A stretch of 64,000 nucleotides of DNA from an uncultured Paracoccaceae bacterium (GTDB lineage: Bacteria; Pseudomonadota; Alphaproteobacteria; Rhodobacterales; Rhodobacteraceae), in NCBI GenBank assembly GCA_943787985.1, contig CALSOO010000004.1, positions 558,001 to 622,000 on the forward strand, given 5' to 3'. Below are positions 50,643 through 58,518 of this stretch, piece after piece. The notes under the pieces were generated by a model. That model saw only the letters and a list, made by a program, of their open reading frames with translations. It was not told where the DNA came from and made no database searches. Each line of letters opens with the position of its first letter. Position 1 is the stretch's first letter. The translations under genes were made by a program, and so were the position numbers.

Positions 50643-51581
50643 TAAGCGCGCCGGATCAGCAGGGTGGGATGCGGGGATCGACAGACCCGCCCAGACCTGC
50701 GACCAGCGCGGCGCGGTTTTTGGGGGGATCAGCTGGCGCAAGGCGGCCATCGGCGTCGCCTCGGGGGCACGCAGCAGATCCGCGTAAAAACGCCATAGTG
50801 CCCCCTCGGGTATAGGCAGACCAATGCGACACCCGACGCTGGGGGGCAGAAATCACGCGTCCTGCCTCATTCAGGCGGCGCAAGGTCTGCGCGCAATCAA
50901 TCTGAACAGTCAGCGCGTTTGCGGCATCAATGCCATCGCCGACCGCACGGTCCATCGGGGCGCTGGAGGGGATCAACCGCTCGAACAACGTATCAAACAT
51001 ATCATTCTGGCGGCTGGTGATGTTGAACAACTCGGCGCTGTGGCCCGCAGGGGTGCACAACGCGGCAACGGCGCGGCTGTGATAGGTGGCAGCGGTCAGA
51101 GTGATGGCACGATCGATGCTGTTGGCGGGCAGGTGATGCATGGCCTCGAACAGCACTTCGGACCCCATGGAGTGCGTGATGACATGCACAGGGGCGGGCA
51201 GGGGCCGCCGCTTTGATCAGGGCAATCATCTGTGCAAGCTGGACACCTGCACGGCGTGCACGGTGTTGGGCGGCGCGCAAAGTGCCCCGCGCAGGCCAGC
51301 CAAAGGCAATGGCCAAACCCTCGCATGGATCATCGCATCCGAACCCCAACGCTGCTGGCCACGCTGGCCCGCCGCGCACGGACAGGTCCTCGGGCATGGC
51401 AAACAAACTGCGATGGGGACAGGCCACACGGTGCGAGGGGGCGTATTTGTACCCATGGATCATCACGATCACCGGTCCATCGCTGTTACAGGCGGCGCGG
51501 CACAAAACCAGAGAGGGCGGCGCAAGGCTGGCGTGCAGGCTCAAAGCATCCTGACGGGCATTCACTCTCAAACAGCGGCAT
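50643..51581 (-). pseudogene. Alpha/beta hydrolase, frame broken at least four times
   Basis: Pieces in different frames assemble to a hydrolase of about 310 residues. The start MPLF is at ATG 51581, then VNARQDALSLHASLAPPSLV, GPVIVMIHGYKYAPSH (oxyanion turn HGYK), GLAIAFGWPARGTLRAAQHR and HVITHSMGSEVLFEAM with nucleophile Ser in HSMGS. TAATYHSRAVAALCT, RRVSHWSAYTRGGTMAF and YADLLRAPEATPMAALRQLI follow. Breaks lie near 51568, 51192, 50788 (an A run) and at the C-terminus, so the stop between about 50643 and 50656 is uncertain. It belongs to the DUF900-like hydrolases; the substrate is unknown. Confidence 0.72.
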
Positions 51582-51707
51582 CGGCACCCTTTCCATACGG
51601 ACAGCACAGATTTCGCAACTCTGTACGCTCTCAGGGATAGGGCGTGCGCGTGAAACTCGGGTTATAGGGACCGTCACGGTGTTGACGGCTTCTGTGCAAC
51701 GGCGTAT

Positions 51708-51800
51708 CTGACCCCTGTGGCGATTTGTTACCGGATTGCGGGGCCACTCGGTGCTTTTGGGAAATCCTGAAGGCCACGTAAATTCCGCTAAAAGGTCAGG
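51708..51800 (+). ncRNA. SAM-II type riboswitch upstream of metZ
   Basis: The sequence has the SAM-II core: GCGATTTGTTACCGGATTGC, then GGCCACGTAAA, and finally CCGCTAAAAGG, which forms the pseudoknot. CTGACC at 51708-51713 pairs with GGTCAG at 51794-51799 to close the element. SAM-II aptamers sense S-adenosylmethionine in alphaproteobacteria and repress methionine genes; metZ is a usual target. A terminator follows directly. Confidence 0.85.
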
Positions 51801-51806
51801 ATGAAG

Positions 51807-51843
51807 CCCCCCTTCGCTTGACCCAGCGTTCGGGGGGTTTTTT
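51807..51843 (+). terminator. Intrinsic terminator between riboswitch and metZ
   Basis: CCCCCC at 51807-51812 pairs with GGGGGG at 51832-51837, with further pairing TTCGC/GCG inside, and a run of six T follows. It comes seven bases after the aptamer and 38 bases before metZ, so ligand-dependent transcription attenuation is plausible. Confidence 0.85.
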
Positions 51844-51880
51844 CGTGGTTGGCCCATTCCTCAACCCGTGGAGAATGACG

Positions 51881-53061
51881 ATGAGCAATGACTGGAACCC
51901 GCGCACCAAGGCGGTGCACTCAGGCACACGGCGCAGCCAATACGGCGAAGTGTCCGAAGCGATTTTCCTGACCCAGGGGTTCGTCTACAACAGCGCCGAA
52001 GACGCCGCCGCCCGCTTTGAAGAGGCGGGGCCGGATGAATTTATCTATGCGCGCTACGGCAACCCGACAGTGCGGATGTTCGAGGACCGCATGGCGGCCC
52101 TTGAAGGGGCGGAAGACGGATTTGCCACAGCCTCTGGCATGGCAGCGGTGTCGGGGGCGTTGATCTCGATGCTCAAGGCGGGGGACCACGTTGTGTCCTC
52201 GCGTGCGCTGTTCGGATCCTGCCTTTATGTGCTCGAAGAAATCCTGACGCGCTACGGGGTCGAGGTGAGTTTTGTCGACGGCACCGATCTGGCGCAATGG
52301 CGGCGGCCGTGCGCGCCCGACACCAAGGCGGTGTTCTTTGAATCGCATGTCCAACCCGACGCTGGAAGTGATTGATATAGAATCGGTTGTCCGAATTCGC
52401 CCATGCACAGGGGGCGCTGGTGGTGGTCGACAATGTCTTTGCCACACCGGTGTATTCCAACGCCATCGCGCAGGGGGCGGATGTGGTGGTCTATTCCGCG
52501 ACCAAACACATTGACGGGCAGGGCCGGGCCTTGGGCGGGGTGATCCTTGGCAGCCGAGAGTTCATTCGCAAGACGGTTGAACCCTACATGAAACACACCG
52601 GCGGCTCGATGTCGCCCGTTCACCGCATGGGTGATGCTCAAAGGGCTGGAAACGATGGACCTGCGGGTGCGCGCGCAGGCGGCGAGCGCCAGGCATCGCC
52701 GAGGCGTTGCAGGGCGCATGGCGCTTGAGCGGGTGATCTATCCCGGGCTTGCGGATCATCCGCAGACATGCGCTGGTGCAGTCGCAGATGGGCAAGGCGG
52801 CACAGTGCTGCGCATGGATCTCGAGGGCGGCAGGACGCTGCGTTCAGTTTCCTCAACGCGCTGCAAATCGGGATGATTTCCAACAATCTGGGCGATGCAA
52901 AAACGATTCTGACCCATCCGGCCACCACCACGCATCAACGGCTGTCCGAGGATCAGAAGGACAGCTTGGGATCACCCGGGGCTGGTGCGGATCTCCGTCG
53001 GGATCTGAAGACACCGAGGACCTGATCGGGGATATCAGCAGGCGCTCGGCTGCAAGGTTAA
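51881..53061 (+). pseudogene. metZ: O-succinylhomoserine sulfhydrylase MetZ, frame broken many times
   Basis: MetZ makes homocysteine from O-succinylhomoserine and sulfide with pyridoxal phosphate. Recognisable pieces are WNPRTKAVHSGTRRSQYGEV, IYARYGNPTVRMFEDRMAAL, ATASGMAAVSGALISMLKAG, GALVVVDNVFATPVYSNAIA and VVYSATKHIDGQGR with the Schiff-base Lys. LKGLETMDLRVRAQAA, FSFLNALQIGMISNNLGDAK and VGIEDTEDLIGDI follow. Frames change near 52304, 52340, 52380, 52620, 52690 and several times between 52720 and 53045, so the exact end is unsure. ATG 51881 has GGAG seven bases upstream. A SAM-II riboswitch and terminator precede it. Indels this dense suggest poor local sequence. Confidence 0.85.
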
Positions 53062-53176
53062 GACACCGGCATTCTTCATTTGTGATCCAAGCGTCGGTAT
53101 CCGCCGTTACCTCTGTCGTAATTGGCATAACGGCGACACTGCCTATATAAGTGGTGATACGACGAAGGGGGCCCAC

Positions 53177-54263
53177 ATGAATCATTCAACGACCCGAATC
53201 AGCAATCCCGAGCGTGACGAGGCCGAAGCCGCGCTGGATGTGCTGCGGCAGTGGGCGCAAGCCGCGACGACACGGAAATGCCGAGCTTGACCCCGCTGTG
53301 GCGCGGTTCTCCGGGGCACGGGGTGCGACTATCCGGCGTTCACGCGAGCTATCCCGAGGATTTCACCGTCGACGCGGCCTACAAGGCACGCCTGCCGGAT
53401 CTGCAGAACGGCCCGTCCAGCCTGATCAAGGGGCCAAGCAGCAAATCCAGCATGTGGGCATTTCCAATTTCCGCCTGCCGATCCGGTTTCACACCCGCGA
53501 CATGGCGATCTGACGCTGGAAACCTCCGTGACGGGCACGGTCAGCCTTGAGGCGGACAAGAAGGGCATCAACATGTCCCGGATCATGCGCAGCTTTTACA
53601 AGCACGCGGAAGCACCGTTCAGCTTTGAGGTGATTGAGGCGGCGCTGGATGATTACATCAGCGATCTGGACAGCTTTGATGCGCGCATCCAGATGCGGTT
53701 TTCCTTTCCGATGAAGGTCGACAGCCTGCGCTCTGGCCTGTCGGGGTATCAGTATTACGACATCGCGCTGGAACTGGTGGAAAAGACGGGGTGCGTCAAA
53801 AGATCATGCATCTGGATTATGTCTATTCCGTCGACCTGCCCCTGTTCGCTGGAACTGTCGAACATGCGCGCGCCACCGGGGACAATTGGCCACGCCGCAT
53901 TCGCAGCGCTCGGTGGCGCGGATGTCGGTTGAGATGGCGACACGACAGTGCCTTGTGGTTCGAAGACCTGATCGAAGCTGCCGCCGCGCAGTGCCGACCG
54001 AGACGCAAGTGATGGTCAAACGCGAGGACGAACAGGCCTTTGCCGAGCTGAACGCGGCCAATCCGATTTTCGTCGAGGATGCGGCGCGTCTGTTCTGCGC
54101 AGCAGTTGCAGCAGACGACGCGGATCGGCGATTTCGCGTGATCGCCAGCCATCAGGAAAGCCTGCACAGCCATGACGCGGTATCGGTGCTGACAGTAGGC
54201 GACACCTTCGCCCAAGACAGCTTTGATCCGCGCCTGTTCCAAAGCCTGTTCCACACAGGCTGA
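53177..54263 (+). pseudogene. folE2: GTP cyclohydrolase FolE2 (type IB), frame broken many times
   Basis: FolE2 starts folate synthesis from GTP and is the metal-flexible alternative to zinc-dependent FolE. Pieces in order are MNHSTTRISNPERDEAEAAL, AYKARLPDLQNGPSSLIKG, QQIQHVGISNFRLPIRFHTR and VTGTVSLEADKKGINMSRIM. Next come YYDIALELVEK, STCPCSLELS with the metal Cys, TPHSQRSVARMSVEM, and ETQVMVKREDEQAFAELNAA to the TGA at 54261-54263. About nine frame changes occur between 53270 and 54000. The span of 1087 bases fits a protein of about 362 residues. A clear terminator follows. I see no convincing Zur box upstream. Confidence 0.85.
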
Positions 54264-54293
54264 TCTGTCCTTTCAAAAATGTCTAGGTTCGAC

Positions 54294-54330
54294 CGCCCGG
54301 CCCGTGTAATGTGGAGCCGGGCGTTTTATT
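54294..54330 (+). terminator. Rho-independent terminator after folE2
   Basis: CGCCCGGC at 54294-54301 pairs with GCCGGGCG at 54316-54323, followed by TTTTATTTT. Confidence 0.92.
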
Positions 54331-54373
54331 TTGCCCGCTACATTTTTTAAAATTATTGGAAGGACATGACATT

Positions 54374-55054
54374 ATGGACATGCAGAACCTGACACTTGAG
54401 GATTTGGAAAAAGGCGTCGATCTGTTGGCAGAGATGGATGCGGACGAAGCCCCGCAGCTTTTGGCGCTGAAATCAGAGATCGCCAAATCGCTCTATGCTG
54501 ATCTAAACGGGTTGATGCGCGCACCGGGCGATGACCCTTTGGCTGGGCTTTCCTATCTTGCGCCACCACAAGATCTGGAAGCGGATTTTGACGAACCGCT
54601 GGTCCTATCCGCATCGCGGTGCACAAAAGCGATTATCGCCACCGTTGTACGCGCGGCGATGTTGATTTTGGATCTCTATGGCTTGCGGGCCAGTCTCAAA
54701 ACCAAAAAGGCGATTGAAAGCGGCATGAAATCGCAGGTTCCGGAAAAAGCGTTTAATGGGTTTCAAACTTTGATCGAGAAGCTGTCCACAGCCTCTGGCG
54801 CAAAGGACAAAGGGCTGGCGTTTTACAATTTGATGCAAGGCATGGACAACCTGAATATCATCAAGATTGTCACCAAGAGCGCGAAGCAAGACATGAATTT
54901 TCGTGAGTGGGTGAAATTTGGTCTCCTGTTTGGTCTGCAAGTATCGGCATGGTTCTTGTCAGGCGGGATCGCATTTGCCGCTCAGGTCGGGTTGACGGTC
55001 GTGTCGGCTGTTGAACTGGGTAAATCGGCGAACGAAGTGCGCACCTGCTGCTAA
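54374..55054 (+). CDS. Unknown protein with hydrophobic C-terminal hairpin
   Basis: A 226-residue protein with an acidic helical N-terminal half (LTLEDLEKGVDLLAEMDADE, LLALKSEIAKSLYADLNGLM). A hydrophobic helix follows near residue 95 (AIIATVVRAAMLILDLYGLR). The C-terminal pair of hydrophobic helices is separated by a short turn (FGLLFGLQVSAWFLSGGIAF and AAQVGLTVVSAVELGKSA) and ends in CC. There is no signal peptide. ATG 54374 has GGAAGG ten bases upstream. The closing hairpin resembles membrane-inserting segments of pore-forming proteins, but no family is recognised. It stands alone behind the folE2 terminator, probably with its own promoter. Confidence 0.65.
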   Translation: MDMQNLTLEDLEKGVDLLAEMDADEAPQLLALKSEIAKSLYADLNGLMRAPGDDPLAGLSYLAPPQDLEADFDEPLVLSASRCTKAIIATVVRAAMLILDLYGLRASLKTKKAIESGMKSQVPEKAFNGFQTLIEKLSTASGAKDKGLAFYNLMQGMDNLNIIKIVTKSAKQDMNFREWVKFGLLFGLQVSAWFLSGGIAFAAQVGLTVVSAVELGKSANEVRTCC

Positions 55055-55180
55055 GCACATGCCTCTTTTCCGCGCCTTGCGCGAGGCGGGTTGCGGCTAT
55101 GCAAAACTGTCGGTGGTGCATTGCTGCGCTGCAGCATATCCTGACCTCAACAGTATATTCGCATGCAAAGAGGTTCCGAC

Positions 55181-55409
55181 ATGGCACTCCAAGACATCCA
55201 CGCTCCATCTGTTTTCACCAGTATATCCAGCGCTTTGCGCGGTTTTTTTTGTATCTATCCTCGAGGCACGCGGCATGCGCCTTGCGGCCGAAGCCCGCGG
55301 ACGTCACATCGCATTTCTCAACACCCTATCTGATGAAGAGCTTGCGGAAATGCGCCTGCGTCGCTCCGACATCGCGGCCTATGTGTTTCGCGACCTGATG
55401 TACTCCTAA
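55181..55409 (+). pseudogene. DUF1127 (YjiS-like) small protein, frame broken at a T run
   Basis: The first 25 codons read ALQDIHAPSVFTSISSALRG. A run of eight T near 55241-55248 has one base too many. With seven the protein continues FVSILEARGMRLAAEARGRH and IAFLNTLSDEELAEMRLRRS, ending with FRDLMYS at TAA 55407-55409. The end matches DUF1127, the short Arg-rich helical proteins that act in RNA and phosphate metabolism or in symbiosis regulation. Repaired length is about 75 residues. The indel could be a base-calling error. Confidence 0.75.
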
Positions 55410-55488
55410 GCCAAAGACGGAGCGCGGCGCGCCCAAAGCGACGCTCACCTGCTTGACATGAGGGCAGGAGCGCGCCAACGCTGCCCGC

Positions 55489-56937
55489 ATGTTTGACCTG
55501 CGCCCAGTTGGATACGTGATCGGCCTTTTGGTCACCGTTCTTGGTGTGGCCATGGTGCTGCCTCTTGTTGTTGCCCTGGCCGAGGGGGACGGGGGCTGGA
55601 CCACCTTTGCCGAAAGCGGCGTGATTACTGTAATATCCGGTGCTTTGATCGCGGTGGCCTGTTCCAACGGGGTGAAACAAGGGCTCAGCATCCAGCAGAC
55701 CTTTTTGTTGACCACGGGTGTCTGGCTTGCGCTGCCCTTGTTCGGCGCGTTGCCGTTCATGTTGGGGGAAACGCAGGCCGATTTTACCGATGCCTTCTTT
55801 GAGGCGATGTCGGGGCTGACCACCACAGGGTCTACCGTTTTTTCCGGGCTTGATGACATGCCTAAGGGGCTGTTGCTGTGGCGCGGTATTCTGCAATGGC
55901 TTGGCGGCATTGGTATCATTGTTGTGGCGATGGTGTTCTTGCCCGAATTGCGGGTCGGGGGGATGCAGATTTTCCGCTCCGAAGGGTTTGATACATTTGG
56001 TAAAATCCTGCCCCGCGCAACCGAGATATCGTCGCGCATTTCCGTAATTTATCTGGGGCTGACGCTGGCCTGTGCCTTTGCCTACCTCGGGGCGGGCATG
56101 AACGCTTTTGACGCCACCGTGCATGCGATGACCACCATCGCCACGGGGGGCTTTGCCAACTATGACGCCTCCTTTGCGGCCTTTGATCCGGCGGCCGAAT
56201 ATGTGGCCACCCTGTTTATGTTGCTGGCCGCCTTGCCGTTTGTGCGCTTTGTCCAGCTGAGCGCAGGCACGGCGCGGCCATTGTTCCGCGATACCCAAAT
56301 CCACGCGTTCTTTGGAACGGCACTTGTGGTCGTGGGCCTGATGGCGGCGTGGAACCTCACACAGTCGGACGCGGATACAGAGCTGTCGGTGCGCAAAGCC
56401 TTGTTCAACGCGGTCTCCTTGCTCACGGGGACAGGCTACGCCAGCGACGATTACATGAAATGGGGCAGCTTTGCCGTAACGGTCCTGTTCTTTACGGGAT
56501 TGATCGGAGGCTGCGCTGGGTCCACCGCGTGCTCCATCAAAATCTTCCGCTACCAGCTGCTTTTTGCCTCCATCAAAGCGCAACTGCAAAAAACACGCAG
56601 CCCGCACGGCATCTTCACACCGCGCTACGCAGGGCGGCCCATTGACGACGATGTCCTCAGCTCTGTGATGTCGTTCTTTATGTTCTTTGTGGTGACGTTG
56701 GGCGTGCTGGCCGTGGCGCTCGGGATGACGGGGTTGGACTTCACCACCTCTGTCTCGGGGGCGGCGGCTGCACTGGCCAACATCGGCCCCGGTCTGGGGG
56801 ATGAAATCGGACCTGCGGGCAATTTCGCAGGGCTTAACGACACTGCCAAATGGCTGCTCGCCATCGCGATGCTGATCGGGCGGCTTGAACTGCTGGCTGT
56901 CTACACAATCCTAACGCTTCACTTCTGGAGAGCTTGA
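55489..56937 (+). CDS. trkH: Trk-type potassium uptake protein TrkH
   Basis: TrkH is the K+-translocating subunit; the 482-residue protein has four P-loop-like repeats. Visible selectivity-filter regions are AMSGLTTTGSTVFSGLDDMP, MTTIATGGFANYDASFAAFD, LTGTGYASDDYMKWG and ANIGPGLGDEIGPAGNF, with GLIGGCAGSTACSIKIFR between. ATG 55489 follows a GGGCAGGAG sequence. Its partner TrkA is not in this window. The stop is three bases before the following decarboxylase gene, so both are on one transcript. Confidence 0.94.
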   Translation: MFDLRPVGYVIGLLVTVLGVAMVLPLVVALAEGDGGWTTFAESGVITVISGALIAVACSNGVKQGLSIQQTFLLTTGVWLALPLFGALPFMLGETQADFTDAFFEAMSGLTTTGSTVFSGLDDMPKGLLLWRGILQWLGGIGIIVVAMVFLPELRVGGMQIFRSEGFDTFGKILPRATEISSRISVIYLGLTLACAFAYLGAGMNAFDATVHAMTTIATGGFANYDASFAAFDPAAEYVATLFMLLAALPFVRFVQLSAGTARPLFRDTQIHAFFGTALVVVGLMAAWNLTQSDADTELSVRKALFNAVSLLTGTGYASDDYMKWGSFAVTVLFFTGLIGGCAGSTACSIKIFRYQLLFASIKAQLQKTRSPHGIFTPRYAGRPIDDDVLSSVMSFFMFFVVTLGVLAVALGMTGLDFTTSVSGAAAALANIGPGLGDEIGPAGNFAGLNDTAKWLLAIAMLIGRLELLAVYTILTLHFWRA

Positions 56938-56940
56938 TCC

Positions 56941-58515
56941 ATGCAAAAACCTTTGGGCGCCCAAATGTCCCACATGCTCAAAGATCGCGGGGTGGATGTC
57001 ATCTTTGGCATCCCCGGGGTGCACAATCAGGAAATGTATCGCGGGATCGAAGAGGCGGGGATCACCCATGTGCTGGCGCGCCACGAACAGGGGGCGGGGT
57101 TCATGGCCGACGGCTATGCGCGCGCCACAGGCAAACCGGGGGTGGCCTACGTGATCACCGGGCCGGGGCTGTGCAATATCATGACGCCGATGGGGCAGGC
57201 CTATTCGGACAGCGTGCCAATGCTGGTCATATCGAGTTGTCTGGACGAAACCGCCGCGCGCAAAGGCCAGCTGCACCAGATGAAAGACCAACGCGCCGCC
57301 GCCGAAACCGTGTGCGACTGGTCCGAGGAAGCGCACAATGCGCAAGCCGCCTATACACTAATCGACCGGGCCTTCACCGAGTTCATGGCCAAACGTGCAC
57401 GCCCAAAATCGCTTGTTGTCCCGATTGCTCAGCTTGAGGCACCCGCGCTAGCGCCGCCCAGTGCCGTGCCGCGCCAGCCGGGCACTCTGCGGGCGCACAA
57501 CATCTATCCGTTGAAAGGCTTGCTGGCGCAGGCCAAGCGACCGTTGTTTATTTTCGGAGGGGGGTTGCGTGATGACGAATGGGTGTCGGTGGTGCTGGGC
57601 GCGACCAAGGCGGCGTCCTTCACCACCTATGCCGGACGCGGCCTTGTGGGCGCGGATGCACCGCTGCACTTCGGCGCGTATCTCGCGCGGCCCAGCAGCG
57701 CGGAGGTCGTGGCGCAAGCCGATCTGGTGATCGCAGTCGGCACCGAACTGTCAGAGGGCGATCTGTGGCGTGACCATCTGGGGCATACCTGCCCCTTGGT
57801 GCGGGTGGACATCGATCCGGACGTGTTGGCCGACCGCCACCGCGCCGAGATCACCTACCACTACGATGCAGATGCCTTTCTGGAGGATCTGCACAGCCTC
57901 GATATCGGACGCGCCGCCTCTGATTGGGAGGCAGGCCACGTCGCCGCCACCCGCGCGCGGTGGCGCGCCGAGGTGGACGCCGAACGCCCCGGCATCGTCC
58001 CCGTCTGCGACGCGCTGCGCGACTGCCTGCCCGATGGCACCATGATCTACTCCGACATGACCCAATTCGCCTACACGGCCAAGGAGGTCTGGGACATGGA
58101 CCGCCCCGGCCATTGGCATCACCCCTACGGCTTTGGCACGCTCGGCTATGCGACCCCCGCAGCCATTGGCGGCGCAGTGGGGCGGCCAAACCTGCCCACC
58201 ATCGCCATCATCGGGGACTACGGCTTCCACTACACAATGGCCGAACTGGGCGTGGCAGTAGAACTTGGACTGCCGTTGCCCATCATCCTTTGGGACAACG
58301 GCAAGCTCAAAGAAATCGAGGATTCAATGGTGCGCGCCCAGATTGCGCCCAACGCGGTGGTCGCCCGAAACCCTGATTTCTGCAAACTGGCGGAGGCTTT
58401 TGGCGCGCATAGTGCTGCACCAAAATCGCTTGAGGATATGCAAAAGGCGGTCAAAGCCGCATTGGCCGCTGACCGCCCCACATTGATCTATCTGACGCCT
58501 GAAGTCGTGGGCTGA
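56941..58515 (+). CDS. ThDP-dependent decarboxylase of the acetolactate synthase family (AruI-like)
   Basis: The 524-residue enzyme has the three domains of ThDP enzymes. The catalytic Glu49 is in VLARHEQGAGFMADGYARAT, with VITGPGLCNIMTPMGQAYSD and SVPMLVISS in the Pyr domain. The C-terminal PP domain has IAIIGDYGFHYTMAELGVAV and LPIILWDNGKLKEIEDSM. The opening VIFGIPGVHNQEMYRGIEEA strongly recalls 5-guanidino-2-oxopentanoate decarboxylase (AruI) of the arginine transaminase pathway, and the FAD-specific features of true acetolactate synthase are not obvious. The substrate is inferred. It is coupled to trkH by a three-base gap. No aminotransferase lies beside it. Confidence 0.85.
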   Translation: MQKPLGAQMSHMLKDRGVDVIFGIPGVHNQEMYRGIEEAGITHVLARHEQGAGFMADGYARATGKPGVAYVITGPGLCNIMTPMGQAYSDSVPMLVISSCLDETAARKGQLHQMKDQRAAAETVCDWSEEAHNAQAAYTLIDRAFTEFMAKRARPKSLVVPIAQLEAPALAPPSAVPRQPGTLRAHNIYPLKGLLAQAKRPLFIFGGGLRDDEWVSVVLGATKAASFTTYAGRGLVGADAPLHFGAYLARPSSAEVVAQADLVIAVGTELSEGDLWRDHLGHTCPLVRVDIDPDVLADRHRAEITYHYDADAFLEDLHSLDIGRAASDWEAGHVAATRARWRAEVDAERPGIVPVCDALRDCLPDGTMIYSDMTQFAYTAKEVWDMDRPGHWHHPYGFGTLGYATPAAIGGAVGRPNLPTIAIIGDYGFHYTMAELGVAVELGLPLPIILWDNGKLKEIEDSMVRAQIAPNAVVARNPDFCKLAEAFGAHSAAPKSLEDMQKAVKAALAADRPTLIYLTPEVVG

Positions 58516-58518
58516 ACC

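Noticed and set aside
53062-53176. Open frame joining the metZ end to folE2
   Set aside because: One frame runs through from the metZ tail to the folE2 ATG, but metZ proteins end shortly after the GIEDTEDLI region and folE2 has its own start; the fusion is probably chance.
55318-56607. Minus-strand frame of 429 codons opposite trkH
   Set aside because: Low-complexity His/Gln/Gly-rich composition and full overlap with an unmistakable trkH.
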